The position numbers and the translations under genes were made by a program. From the NCBI RefSeq assembly GCF_008831285.2, contig NC_045145.1:3138723-3202722 (forward strand): DNA of 64,000 bases, written 5' to 3'. Positions 1-10,695 of the stretch are shown here, piece after piece. The DNA is from Nymphaea colorata. Taxonomy: Eukaryota; Streptophyta; Magnoliopsida; Nymphaeales; Nymphaeaceae. Below the pieces are notes generated by a model. That model was given only the letters and a program-made list of their open reading frames with translations. It did no database searches and was not told where the DNA came from. Each line of letters starts with the position of its first letter. The stretch's first letter is position 1.

Positions 1-762
1 CAATTTCATCTATATTTTTTTGTAAAAAATTTGACCATGACATTGACAAACAGATAAATTTTGGCCTAAATTTTCTCAAGTAGCTGAACGACATGACTTT
101 CTCGTTTCCCATTCTCATCCAAGCATAAGCCGGAAAAAACTTTCTCAACTCTCTTGCTCTCTCCCTCTCTCTCTCTAGATGAAATACAAAAAAACACACA
201 GGTTAATTATTCATTTTTCATGTTTGCTTCTTTGAATTGTAAGTGGTGTAAAAGTGATTCACATCTGCATCAAATTTCTTGCTGAACAAATGCTACCCAT
301 AACAGTAAACTATATGGTTCATTCAAATTCATGCGTGTACACTTTGTCATTTTGAAAACATACATGTTAAGAAGATACTATTTTCTTTCTATTGGGCTAT
401 TTATGAGTCCACAATCATATGCTGAACATAATTACACTATTTCTGGATCCAAAAAAAGAAAGTGCTTATATAATTACAGCATGTGTTCCAATTAATTAGA
501 ACATAAAGTTCTTACAAAACAGCGTCGTATATTTGCATTGAATTCATTCCATGATAAAGGATCATCAATCGAGTAAAGAATGTGTTTTTCTTTTCTTTTT
601 TTTTTAGTGAAAGAGTTACCTATGTCGAATAAAGAGTAGTTAACTTTTCAGGAGGCAAAGGCGCATAAAAAAATGATTGGCATTAAAGGTAAAGTCGAAA
701 GCAATAAATAAAAATTTTCAATTAATGGATTGTGCTACCATACAAGTAGGTGGTCAACAGCT

Positions 763-765
<3 letters not shown>
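1..765. repeat. Duplicated segment R1, copy a (left edge cut by the window)
   Basis: This block is nearly identical to 13579-14350. It runs from the opening CAATTTCATC through the CT-rich patch near 150-178 and the AATTAATTAGAACATAAAG stretch near 490, up to the (TA)n tract near 765. A more diverged third copy lies at 2526-3125. No coding sequence is visible. The copy probably begins outside the window, because homology is already present at base 1. Confidence 0.85.

Positions 766-812
<47 letters not shown>
765..812. repeat. (TA)n microsatellite
   Basis: About 24 uninterrupted TA units. It marks the right-hand limit of homology between the R1 copies. Confidence 0.95.
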
Positions 813-814
<2 letters not shown>

Positions 815-817
<3 letters not shown>

Positions 818-994
818 AGCTGATTGGACTAGATTTAGACACACACCCATTAAGCTTACGCATCCAGCTGGGTACCCAATGAGCTTTTAGGTATCCACTC
901 AAACAGGACACATGTGCAGTACTGGACTAGCTTTCAGGACCTCAAAGTGAAGCCTCAACTGGCTCAATGATTTTTTTCGAGACGGACCTGTCTC
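815..994 (+). repeat. Dispersed repeat G, copy 1 (split by a hAT insertion)
   Basis: A moderately repeated, unclassified sequence with the landmarks GTGGACTAGATTTAGA-like, CCCATTAAGC, GGTACCCAAT and CCTCAACTGGCTCAAT. Two other copies lie at 3140-3240 and 5246-5440. In copy 5246-5440 the last landmark is followed by CCGGACCTGT and then GACACTATATATA. Here that continuation is displaced to 1976-2004 by the hAT-like element, so the insertion is younger than the spread of this repeat. Confidence 0.7.
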
Positions 995-1975
995 CAGTGG
1001 CGGAGCCAGAAATTTTTGGCTATGGGGCACTAGTACATAGTTTGTGAAAAAAAAATTCAACTGAACTACTTTGATTCAACTACTCTTGAATGTGCTTTAT
1101 ACCTTATCAAACTCTACTCACTTTATGATGCAAAAAGATATCCTTGGTGCATAATAGCATTGCCTTTATAGCAAGATCAAACATATTAAAATTGATTTTC
1201 ATTTCATTAACAGACAACTGCAAAGTATATTTCTGCAATAACAAATTTCATATATCCTGTCCAAAGTCATTTGGGTTGCATTTTTTGGTCGAATGACCAC
1301 AGTTAAAGGATTGCATGAATAAGAGATTAAATATCCACACATTAGATGCCACATGAGAATCTATAGATCAAACGTGAAGTCAGTCGTGGAACAGAGGAAG
1401 TTTCTTGAGGATTTTTAAAATTAAACCTGTACAATGTCTATTGAGCAGTTGGCATACTGTCTTTTTTATGATGTTACGTGCAGAAATCAGACATCATACT
1501 GTAAGATGTCTATTGAGCAGTTGACATCCAAATCTGTAAGATGCTTAAGGTAAATGACTAATGATATGGGGACTGGGGTTCATATTTGGCAAAGTTAGAG
1601 CAACTCATGTTTGCATCAAATATCTTAGGAAACAGAGACCCATCAAATATCTTGGGAAACAGAGACATTTTCTGGCGAATTTAAGAAGAAAAGGCCCCTG
1701 CCTAAAAACAAAATTTCCCCACCAACAGAAATGAAAAACACCTAATGCCATCCGACTCTTATCTACTGAGTTTCTACTTTTGGGTGAAATTCCAATTTGG
1801 GCGGGCGACTGTTTTATGTTTTCTGGAGCTGGATCGCTGTGAACGGCTGAGACCCGATCGTTTTTGGTGTGGGCAACACGGGCGTGAGGCTGGGTTGAGG
1901 CTCCATTTGACATGTAGCTTTCTTTGGCTGGCGTGGGCAGGCGCCCACGCCTGCCCCACGCTGGCTCCGCCATTG
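995..1975. mobile_element. Non-autonomous hAT-like element, 981 bp, with 8-bp TSD
   Basis: The left terminus CAGTGGCGGAGCCAG and the reverse complement of the right terminus (CAATGGCGGAGCCAG) match at 14 of 15 positions. Both ends are flanked by the same 8 bases, CCTGTCTC, at 987-994 and 1976-1983. An 8-bp target duplication with short CA...TG termini is the signature of the hAT superfamily. No transposase reading frame is visible, so the element would need a transposase from elsewhere. A GC-rich palindrome (GGCGTGGGC, four bases, GCCCACGCC) sits just inside the right end. Shorter elements with related ends occur at 12575-12766 and 47962-48167. Confidence 0.88.
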
Positions 1976-2051
1976 CCTGTCTCCGACCGACACTATATAT
2001 ATATATATACGCCTGCCCACGCTGGCTCCGCCACTACCTGTCTCCGACCGA

Positions 2052-2060
<9 letters not shown>
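1947..2060. repeat. 62-bp tandem duplication of the hAT right end plus flank
   Basis: The stretch 1947-2008 (right end of the hAT element, TSD, CGACCGACACTATA and a short TA run) is repeated directly at 2009-2060. The second copy carries a decayed terminus (GGCTCCGCCACTA) followed by the same CCTGTCTC. It is a local duplication and not a second insertion, because the non-element flank is duplicated too. Confidence 0.8.

Positions 2061-2140
<80 letters not shown>
2054..2140. repeat. (TA)n microsatellite
   Basis: A nearly pure TA tract of about 86 bp directly after the duplicated hAT end. Long open frames predicted across it are artefacts of the repeat. Confidence 0.95.
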
Positions 2141-2146
<6 letters not shown>

Positions 2147-2525
2147 GTATATTAAATTTAAGTATCTTACATATTTTATTACAATTGGGTCAGGTCAGTC
2201 CAATGCCCAAACCTAGCACCCATCTAGTCAAACAAGAAATTGAATGCATGCTGAATAATATGTCACACTCTAGATGACCAAACCTTGACCCTGTTACTTT
2301 AGATTGTGATCTTCACTTCTCCCTATGTTGTGCTTTTCAGACTGTCGAGGGAAGTTCCTTTGGAATGACGCAACGCCATGGTCCTTTGGAGATCCTCTAT
2401 GAATTAAAAAATCAAACCATATATAGCGTCTCCATAGGTATATATATATATAATGTCTTGGGGATTGGTGCAATGGATGAGGTAGGAACTAGAATGCAGC
2501 CAATTTTCATTTTGAATTCCGGAGA

Positions 2526-3125
2526 CGTCAACTTCTTGATCGCTCTCTTTAGATGAAATAAAAAGATCACACACAGGTTAATTATTCTTTATGTTTGGAT
2601 CTTTGAATGTTTAAGCCGTGTAAAAGCGATTCACATCTGCATCAAATTTCTTACTGATCAAATGCTATCAATATAAGTAAACTACAATTCATTCAAATTC
2701 CTGCATATACACTTTATCTTTTTGAAACATACATGTTATAAAAATACCATATTCTTTCAAGAGAGATCGCGATATTTTGTTATTTACGAGTCAAACAATC
2801 GTATGTTGAACATAATTACACTGTTTCTGGATCCAAAAAAGAAAAGTGCTTTTAGAATATGAATTTTAAGAGCATGTGTTCCAATTAATTAGAACATAAT
2901 ATTCTTACCTAACACCCTTTATATTTGTATTACATTCATTCCATAATCAAGTAAAGACCGTGCTTTTCTTTTCTTTTCTTTCTTTTTCCTTTTTTTTTTT
3001 TGTACTGAGAGAGTAATCTATCTAAATAAGGAGCAGCTAACTTTTCAGAGGCAAAGATGCATAAAAAATTGATTGGCATTAAAGACAAGTCGAAAGCAAT
3101 AAATAAAGACTTTCAATAATGGATT
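2526..3125. repeat. Duplicated segment R1, copy c (diverged, internally deleted)
   Basis: Aligns to 1-765 and 13579-14350 through shared blocks such as TAGATGAAATA, GATTCACATCTGCATCAAAT, TTCTGGATCCAAAAAA and AATTAATTAGAACATAA. It lacks most of the first 170 bp of the other copies and shows many more substitutions, so it is the oldest of the three. Confidence 0.75.
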
Positions 3126-3139
3126 GTATATATTAATAA

Positions 3140-3236
3140 TTCTAACTGAGTGGACTAGATTTAGACACCCAGCCATTAAGCCCGGCTGTCGGGTCGAGTA
3201 CCTTTCAGGACCTCAAAATGAAGCCTCGGGCTGGCC

Positions 3237-3297
<61 letters not shown>
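3140..3297. repeat. Dispersed repeat G, copy 2, ending in (TA)n
   Basis: Carries GTGGACTAGATTTAGACACC, CATTAAGCCC and TTTCAGGACCTCAAAATGA as in the copies at 815 and 5246, but is internally shortened. It ends in a TA tract of about 57 bp at 3241-3297. Confidence 0.65.
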
Positions 3298-3299
<2 letters not shown>

Positions 3300-4219
3300 C
3301 ACTTATTATATATTTTATATTAAGTAGTGTTTCAAACAAAATGTGCACATTCTAAAGTGTTTATAAATGAGCTATCCTCCTATCTTTTTCAAGCATTATA
3401 ATTCAAGAAAAAAAAATATTATGGTTATTACAAAGAAGTTAGTTAGTTAGTTATCCTTCTATCTTTTCCAAGCATTGTAATTCAAGCAACAGATTTATAT
3501 TATTTTGGGCTCACCATATTTCTTCTAGAGTTTGCAGTTACGTTTGGCATGATGCTCTTCATCGTCTCCAATTTGAAGGTCTTAAGTTGAACCTACTGAT
3601 CAGGTCGAGGGAGCTGCTTGTGATTGATGAAAAATCCTTGTATTTGACACAAATTTGATTAATCAGACTTGATGTAGCAATTATTTAATGGAACCAACTA
3701 GATATAATCCAATCAGATTTTGAGTAGGATTATTACTTGGATTTGAATGTAGAGAAAAGAATGCCAACTAACTGGATATTGATAATTAATCTGATTCTAA
3801 GTTGGTCTAGGGCTTCCGATTTGGATCCACAAAGCGAAACACAGACTTACCAAATGACATCGGATCCGCATATTGATCTGGAAGCACGTAAACACAAACA
3901 AGTTAATCAATCAAAAAATCAGTGTCGTGCATTGTTCCCATGAAATGTGACTGCATGCATGGAATGATCAATTCGAGCCTAATTCATGTGGGTCGATCCT
4001 TGAAGTGTGCCTCTCTTTCATTTTTACTTTTTAACAACCGTATCCATGCATTCTTCTACGGTAGTAGGGCCACATAGGGCTGGTGTGGGCAGTTGCCCAC
4101 ACCAGCCCCTCAACGGTTCATTATTTTCACATCAATCTTTAAATATTTGCTTTATTATATACATGAGTGCTCCTTTGAATATGAAAATCTGTGAGTGAGT
4201 GCTTCTCTAAAAAAAAAAT

Positions 4220-4265
<46 letters not shown>

Positions 4266-4783
4266 GTACAAGGGGATCTGGCGCATCTATGCCATCCAAT
4301 GATATGGGGACAACATATACGACAGCCTTCCAATTAATTAGCAAGAGTTGAAAGATGTAGCAACTTTTGCGTGCAAAGGCAGGGAAAAGAAAAAGTTGAA
4401 AAGGGCATAAATTAAGGAGTTGTTTCACTGCTGCTCCCAAGAAGAATGTGGAAACTTATGCTCTTCATCATGATGAGAACAATGCACTCGAATTCGAGTA
4501 GTATTTTTACTAATTTTTTATATGACTAAGGTGAGTTTGAGAGACAAGGATATCGAATTCGCCCTACCGTTTTTGTATGACTTTGTTGATGCATGATACT
4601 GATGATCCATCAGGGAAACGTTGATAGAGCTTGATCTTAAATCTGCGAACTTCAGTCTCAAGTTTCTCAACATGAGATCAGGATTTAAGCAACATTACAT
4701 CCATTTAGGGCGTTTCTATTTTGAAAGCTAATAATCATAACGCCATTGCCATTGATCCGAGGATTTAACAACATATGGAATGG
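3298..4783. other. AT-rich intergenic DNA without recognisable gene
   Basis: No supported coding exon. The stretch holds a perfect GC-rich palindrome at 4077-4108 (listed separately), a TA tract at 4219-4241 joined to an AG tract at 4241-4262, and ordinary AT-rich sequence. Confidence 0.6.
4077..4108. repeat. Perfect 15-bp inverted repeat with 2-nt spacer
   Basis: The arm GGGCTGGTGTGGGCA, then GT, then its exact reverse complement. Similar but imperfect GGTGTGGGC/GCCCACACC palindromes lie inside the hAT-like elements near 1930-1955, 10905-10935, 12725-12750 and 47980-48085. This one is therefore probably the subterminal hairpin of a decayed hAT-like element. Confidence 0.85.
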
Positions 4784-5072
4784 TAGGGACGTTAACAGAT
4801 GAAAAAAATCTCATATATGCTTTACCATATCCGTTTTTTCATATATTTATATATTCAGATTCAAATTCATATTCAAATTCATTGTATTCTAAATCTGAAA
4901 CCTGAATTAATATTCAGAATCTGATTTTTAGATTAACAACCTCATCTGTTTTTTAAACTGAATTCAAACCATAATATAGACATTGAGTATACAATATTTG
5001 TTTAAAACTATGTCCGATCTGAGTCAGAATACAACCAATATTAACTTGAATGTCACCAAGATGACATACCTA
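4784..5072. mobile_element. Family D MITE, copy 1 (about 289 bp)
   Basis: The left end TAGGGACGTTAACAGATG and the reverse complement of the right end (TAGGTATGTCATCTTGG) are related inverted termini. The body is AT-rich with recurring 'gattcaaattca' patches and no reading frame. The same termini occur at 17605-17951, 19831 and 41956-42324. The superfamily is not determined because the target duplication is unclear. Confidence 0.5.
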
Positions 5073-5245
5073 CACCGGAGGATGATAAAAGTTTATAAAC
5101 TATAATGTTGTTCAACATTTTCTTCCGACTTTGTCGAGGATTGCTTTTGTGATCTGATTCTACATGTTTTTGTTTCCTGCCATGCATTTAATAAGCAACA
5201 TATTTCAAATATTGTGTAGATTTGAACCAGTTGTGGTTCCAAACC

Positions 5246-5440
5246 TGCTAGCTGAGTGGACTAGATTTAGAGACACACCCATTAAGCCTAGGCATTAAGG
5301 CAGGGTACCCAATAGACTTTTAGGTACTCTGACGCACACCGACACGGTGGGGTACTTGAGATGAGCTTTCGGGACCTCAAAATGAAACCTCAACTGGCTC
5401 AATAATTTTTTCCAGCCGGACCTGTTAGGCCAGACACTAT
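5246..5440. repeat. Dispersed repeat G, copy 3 (uninterrupted)
   Basis: The best preserved copy of the repeat also seen at 815 and 3140. It shows what the 815 copy looked like before the hAT insertion: CTCAACTGGCTCAATAAT, CCGGACCTGT, then GACACTATATATA. Confidence 0.7.
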
Positions 5441-5484
5441 ATATATACATAAAATTACATTTCTTATATAATACTTACATAAAA

Positions 5485-5707
5485 TATTCCAAATCCATTT
5501 TTTAATTTTTATTTAATACTTATTTACTTATTTTTGAGGTTGTCTTAATTGGTATTTATTTTATTTTTCTCTAATTTTTAATTTTTTTCTTTATAAATTT
5601 GGCACATTTTTTCCTTTTTTCAAGCTAAAAAGATCATCGTTTAGAAGGCAAAAACGATATTTGTGACTGTGATCCATATGATCATATAGCCGCAGAACTT
5701 AGGCCTG
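5485..5707. repeat. Duplicated segment R2, copy a, left part
   Basis: Matches 12228-12446 (TTTATTTAATACTTATTT..., TTTTTTCAAGCT, ATATTTGTGACTGTGAT, CTTAGGCCTG). The match stops at the copia LTR and resumes at 10696, so this copy is split by the retrotransposon. Confidence 0.85.
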
Positions 5708-6044
5708 GATGTAGAGAAGATCAGTTACATAACAGCCAACGTCCTAATCTTTTGGTTAGCAATAAAGATAGCAACGATGTTGTTGCAACCATCACAGCGA
5801 TAAGGGAAAATTCTGAAAACAAGGAAACCAGATCTTGGCAGGACAAGGAAGAAATCTTTTGTAACAAAGGCAGTAGCAAACTGCCTTATAGCGTAGATCC
5901 TTAGTACGCTATATATACCCTTCACACCATCTGTACTAAATTAACAAAGAATTTCTTGGCGTGTTTTCTCACCGTGGACGTAGGCTTTCTTAAGCTGAAC
6001 CACGTTATATTTTGTGTTTGCTTTGCTCCTACTCTGTTTTTCTA
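5708..6044 (+). repeat. 5' LTR of the copia element, missing its first ~34 bp
   Basis: Aligned with the 3' LTR from TGTAGAGAAG (5710 against 10356) to the end. The opening 34 bases of the 3' LTR (from TGTTAGCAATTATGG) are absent here, so this LTR is truncated at its outer edge. A TATA-like CTATATATACCC near 5910 could be its core promoter. Confidence 0.9.
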
Positions 6045-6046
6045 TA

Positions 6047-6059
6047 TGGGATCAGAGCC
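6047..6059 (+). other. Primer binding site of the copia element
   Basis: TGGGATCAGAGCC lies two bases after the LTR end. It differs by one base from TGGTATCAGAGC, the site complementary to initiator methionine tRNA used by most plant copia elements. Confidence 0.85.
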
Positions 6060-6063
6060 AACG

Positions 6064-9000
6064 ATGGCATCTATTCCATCTTCCTCCACGCTGGTACAGA
6101 TTTCTTATCCTTATCCTTATTCTATCAACGTCTCCAACTTTGTTTCTCTTAAGCTGCGACCAGAGAACTTTCTTTTATGGAAGACAGATTCTCGCTCTTA
6201 TTGAAAGCCAAGATCTTCAAGGCTTTCTCACTGGAGACGTTGCTGCTCCTGCTGAATTCATCATTGATGCAGCTGATCCTTTAGGCCAGAAAAGGACTGT
6301 TAATCCCCAGTTCACAGCTTGGAAGAAATCAGATCGTCTCGTCAAGGGATGGATAATTAGTACCTTGGCTGAAAGCGCTCTTGGTCGAGCTGTTGGTCAA
6401 GAGACATCAAGGGACATTTGGAGCTCTCTTATGGATGCCTACTCTCGCAAGTAGAGAGAGAGAGAGTTTCATCTAACTCATTTGCTTACGTCTCTCAAAA
6501 AGGGTGATGATTCTGTTGATGAATACATTAACAAATCCAAAGCAGTCTGTGATGACCTTGCTGCCATTGGGAAACCTGTTGATGATGGGGCGCAAGTTTA
6601 TTGGCTGCTCCAAGGACTTGGTGATGGATATGAAGCCTTTGTCGCTGCCATGATTCGACCTCCTGATCCATCCTATGAAGAAGTTGTTCCACTCCTTCAA
6701 AGTTTAGAAACTCGCCTCAAAAGTCCCATGCCTCCTCTTATGGCTATGGTGAATCAACGTCAACCTAACCATAGTCATGGTCGCGGGCGCGGTCGCGGTC
6801 ACAACTACAATAATAATAGAGGACGCAATTACAATCAGTTTCAAATCAACGATTCCCACTTTCCCAAATCTGATGATAAGAAAAACAAAAGTGCTGTTGT
6901 TTGTCAAATATGCGGAAAAACATATCATTCCGCTATTAAGTGTTTTGAACGTTTTAATCATGGTTATCAAGCAGAAGACGCTCAACAAGCCATGACCGCT
7001 CTATCTCTTGATGATGGAAACTACGCTGAATGGTTAGCCGACTCGGGAGCCTCCAGCCACATGACTGGCGATGCGGGTAAGATTTCTAACAAGTCTATTT
7101 ATCATGGTTCTGATCGTGTGATTATTGGAAATGGTAAATCTCTGCCCATAACTCATACTGGTCAAGGAAATTTGGTCGTTCATGGTTCTTATATTCCTCT
7201 CTCTAAAGTGTTATACGTTCCTCAATTGAAGAAAAGTTTGTTGTCCGTAAGTCAAATAACTACAGATTTACCTTATACCTTTGAGTTTTCCTCTTCATCT
7301 TGTTGCTTAAAGGATAGGAGAACGGGCAAGACAGTGGCGCAAGGCAGTAAGAAAGATGGAGTTTACATCATTGGAGATTCTAATGGCACCATTAAAGATT
7401 CTAGTCATTTCCATGAAGCTTTCTTTTCATCCAAATTTAGGCGTGTTTCTGCTGATTTTTGGCACTCCAGGCTTGGTCATCCGCATTTTGGCATCATCAA
7501 GTACCTTCATCAAAATAATTTAATTGACGTCAGTTCTTCAGTTCCTCAATCTACCATCTGTCACAGTTGTCAGTTAGGAAAAGTGTGTAAACTTCCGTTT
7601 CTTGAAAGAGATAATAGTGCTATGGAAGTTTTTGGAAAAATTCATTCTGACTTATGGGGACCGGCACCTGTTGTGTCGCATCTTGGATATTGCTATTATG
7701 TTATTTTCATTGATGAGTGGTCACGATTTACATGGTTGTATCCATTAAAATGCAAGTCTGAATTTTTTGATTGTTTTAATCACTTTCGTACATTTGCCGA
7801 AACTCAGTTCAATACAAGAATAAAAATTTTTCAATCAGACATGGGAGGAGAATACACTAGTTCAAAATTTACTCAACTTTTGGGCAGTCTTGGCATCAAA
7901 CAGCAATTTTCTTGTGCTCATACGAAACAGCAAAACGGCATGGCCGAAAGAAAACATCGAAATATTACTGAGTTAGGCTTGACTATGCTTTTTCATTCTG
8001 GAGTTCCTAAACGTTTTTTGTTCGAAGCAATTAGCAGTGCAGTTTTTCTCATAAATCGTCTGCCTTCATCCTCCTTGAATATGGATTCGCCATACCTGAA
8101 ATTTTTTGGTCGGCAACCTAAGTATGATTTCCTGCGCATTTTTGGTTGTCGTTGCTTTCCATAAGGGATTATGGATAAACTTGAGCCCAGATCCCTTCTG
8201 TGTATCTTTCTTGGCTATAGTATACATCATAAAGGATACCGCTGCGTGTATCCAGGGATAGGGAAGATTTTCGTTTCTCGTCATGTTTGCTTTGATGAAT
8301 AGTATTTTCCTTATAAGAATCATGCAAAATTATATGATGGACGTGGACTAACTCCGGATTTAATTTCTTTTGATGAATGGACTGAGTTGCATGGTTCACA
8401 CAATCAGAAATCAGTGGAACATGCCCCATCCACCGTAGTTGATGATCAGCCTACTATTCATGTACAAAATGTTGGCCACTCTCAAGACATTCTCATACAG
8501 TCTTGTGCTGGAACGCCTCTTGACATTGCCCAAGAACAACCAACAGTCAATCATATAAGTTCAGATAGCTCTACTCATATGGATCAACATGAGGACGTCA
8601 ATAATGTGCCACTGGAGACAGACCACCTTGCATGCCCTGAAGCAAATGTTCCAACTCAGACTTCTACGGATTCTATCGCTAGTCCTGTGAGAACCATGAC
8701 CACCAGATCTATGGTGGGGACATATAAGCCTAATCCAAGGTATGCTAATCTTCATATCTTATATGAGAACATTCCCAAAGAACCCACTAATGTCAATCAA
8801 GCTTTGCATCACGCTGGATGGAAGAAAGCTATGGACGATGAGATGAAGGCTCTCATTGAAAATAGAACTTGGGTTTTAGTTCCTTATGACCACACGATGA
8901 ACTTGGTAGGATCCAAATGGGTGCTTAAAACCAAGTTAAAATCCGACGGGACCCTAGACAAACTGAAGGCCAGACTTGTTGCTCGGGGATTCTCTCAAAA

Positions 9001-10309
9001 GGAGGGTATAGATTTTCATGAGACTTTTTCTCTGGTTGTGCGACAAACCACGGTTCGAATGGTTATCACCGTTGCTCTTGTTAAAGGATGGGCTCTTAGA
9101 CAACTGGATATTAAAAATGCTTTCTTGCATGGGATGATTTGTGAAGACGTGTACATGTGGCAAGCTCCTGGATACATAGATGAATCCAAACCTGATCATG
9201 TCTGCAAATTACAGCGAGCTTTATATGGTTTGAATCAAGCGTCACGAGCATGGTATGCCAGGTTAAGTACTTTTCTCCTTGATTGTGGGTTTTCTATCAG
9301 TTTTGCCGATCCCTCCATGTTCACCTTGCATCAAGGACCTGTTACTCTCATACTTTTAATATATGTTGATGATATGATTCTAACGGGAAGCTGCGCTTTA
9401 GCCTTGCAAAAATTCGTTGATACTTTCTGCAGTGAGTTTCCTGTTAAGGATCTTGGTCGCCTAACTTATTTTTTAGGCGTTGAAGTTGCCTGGATAAATC
9501 AGGGCCTCATACTTTGTCAAACAAAGTATGCAAAGGATATTTTGGAAAAGACTAAGATGGAAGACTCTAAGCCTTGTAACACTCCCATGAGTACAAAAAT
9601 ACATAAACTACAAGCAGAAGATAAGGCTTTCGATGATGTTACCTTCTACAGGCAAGTTGTTGGTTCACTTCTGTATCTTTGTCTTACTCGTCCGGACATC
9701 TCGTTTGCCGTCAATTACATCAGCCAGTTTATGCATGCCCCGTTACACTCTCACTTTCAAATGGTTAAACGTATTTTGCATTATGTGAAAGGAACTCTAC
9801 ATTTTGGGCTTCAAATTTTGAAGCAAAGTACCTTGGATATATATGCCTTTTCAGATTTTGATTGGGCAGGTTGCTCCCATACCAGACGCTCAACCACCGG
9901 TTTCTATATATACCTTGGTGCTAATTGTATTACTTGGAGTGCCAAGAAACAAAATACTGTTTCTCGATCCTGTGCTGCGGCTTAGTACCGAGCCATGGCG
10001 TCGACGGCAGCGGAGCTTACATGGGTTCAGTTCCTAATGAAAGACATAGGAATTCGAATAGATAAGGTTCCCGTGCTATATTTTGATAATAAAAGTTCCC
10101 TCTTTATGGCAGCAAACCCTGTAGCTCATGGAAGAAGCAAGCACATTCAAATTGATTTTCACTATGTTCGAGAACGTGTTGCTCGAAAACAGCTTGCAAC
10201 AAAATTTATCTGTTCCAAAAATCAGATTGCGGACGTCTTTACAAAAAAGTCTAGCCAAGCAAGTCTTCAACCGTTTACGGAACAAACTCAGCCTTGTTCC
10301 GCGGCCTAG
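6064..10309 (+). pseudogene. Copia Gag-Pol polyprotein, disrupted
   Basis: Gag starts at the ATG at 6064 (first residues MASIPSSS). An apparent 2-bp deletion near 6184 shifts the frame; from there to 10309 everything stays in one frame, interrupted by stops at 6452-6454, 8162-8164, 8300-8302 and 9983-9985. The stop at 6452 abuts a short AG run. Domains seen: a gag zinc knuckle of CX2CX4HX4C type (6902-6943); protease active site DSGAS (from 7040); the integrase zinc region with paired His and Cys and LGHPHFG (7460-7600); the integrase core with HSDLWGP (near 7646), FQSDMGGEY (near 7830) and QQNGMAERKHRN (near 7930), i.e. D, D and E; reverse transcriptase with LVARGFSQKEG, LDIKNAFLHG and YVDD (9362-9373); and RNase H with DFDWAGC and CITWSAKKQ. 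The stop at 9983 falls in RNase H where the family usually has an acidic residue. I did not assign a copia lineage. Confidence 0.93.
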
Positions 10310-10321
10310 TTTGAAGGGGAG
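10310..10321 (+). other. Polypurine tract of the copia element
   Basis: GAAGGGGAG lies directly before the TGTTAG start of the 3' LTR. This is the usual plus-strand primer position and closely resembles the AAGGGGGAG/TGTT junction common in plant copia elements. Confidence 0.8.
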
Positions 10322-10692
10322 TGTTAGCAATTATGGAAAGGAGATCACCACAGACTGTAGAGAAGATCAGTTACATAACAGCCAACGTCCTAATCTTTTG
10401 GTTAGCAATAAAGATGGCAACGATGTTGTTGCAACCATCACAGCGATAAGGAAAAATTCTGAAAACAAGGAAACCAGATATTGGCAGGACAAGGAAGAAA
10501 TCTTTTGTAACAAAGGCAGTAGCAAACTGCCTTATAGCGTAGATCCTTAGTACACTATATATACCCTTCACGCCATCTGTACTAAATCAACAAAGAATTT
10601 TTTGGCGTGTTTTCTGACCGTGGATGTAGGCTTTCTTAAGCTGAACCACGTTATATTTTGTGTTTGCTTTGCTCCTATTCTGTTTTTTTGTA
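10322..10692 (+). repeat. 3' LTR of the copia element (about 371 bp)
   Basis: Begins TGTTAGCAATTATGG and ends near TTTTTTTGTA, where R2 sequence resumes (CTGTAACTGTC, against CTGTAACTGCC at 12445 in the other copy). The exact last base and the target duplication are uncertain by a few bases. CTG is present on both sides. Confidence 0.9.
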
Positions 10693-10695
10693 CTG

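Larger units (their letters stand above)
5708..10692 (+). mobile_element. Ty1/copia LTR retrotransposon, complete in outline but degenerate
   Basis: The order is 5' LTR (5708-6044), primer site (6047-6059), gag, protease, integrase, reverse transcriptase and RNase H (6064-10309), purine-rich tract just before 10322, and 3' LTR (10322-10692). Integrase before reverse transcriptase is the copia order. The two LTRs differ at about 10 of 333 aligned bases by my hand count (about 97% identity), which suggests a fairly recent insertion. The reading frame is broken by one frameshift and four in-frame stops, so the copy cannot encode an intact polyprotein. It sits inside duplicated segment R2a, and the empty equivalent site is near 12446. 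Confidence 0.95.

Noticed and set aside
1605-2277. Several overlapping open frames of 60-136 codons near the hAT right end
   Set aside because: They run through the (TA)n tract and give Ile-Tyr repeats; no protein family resemblance and explained by the microsatellite.
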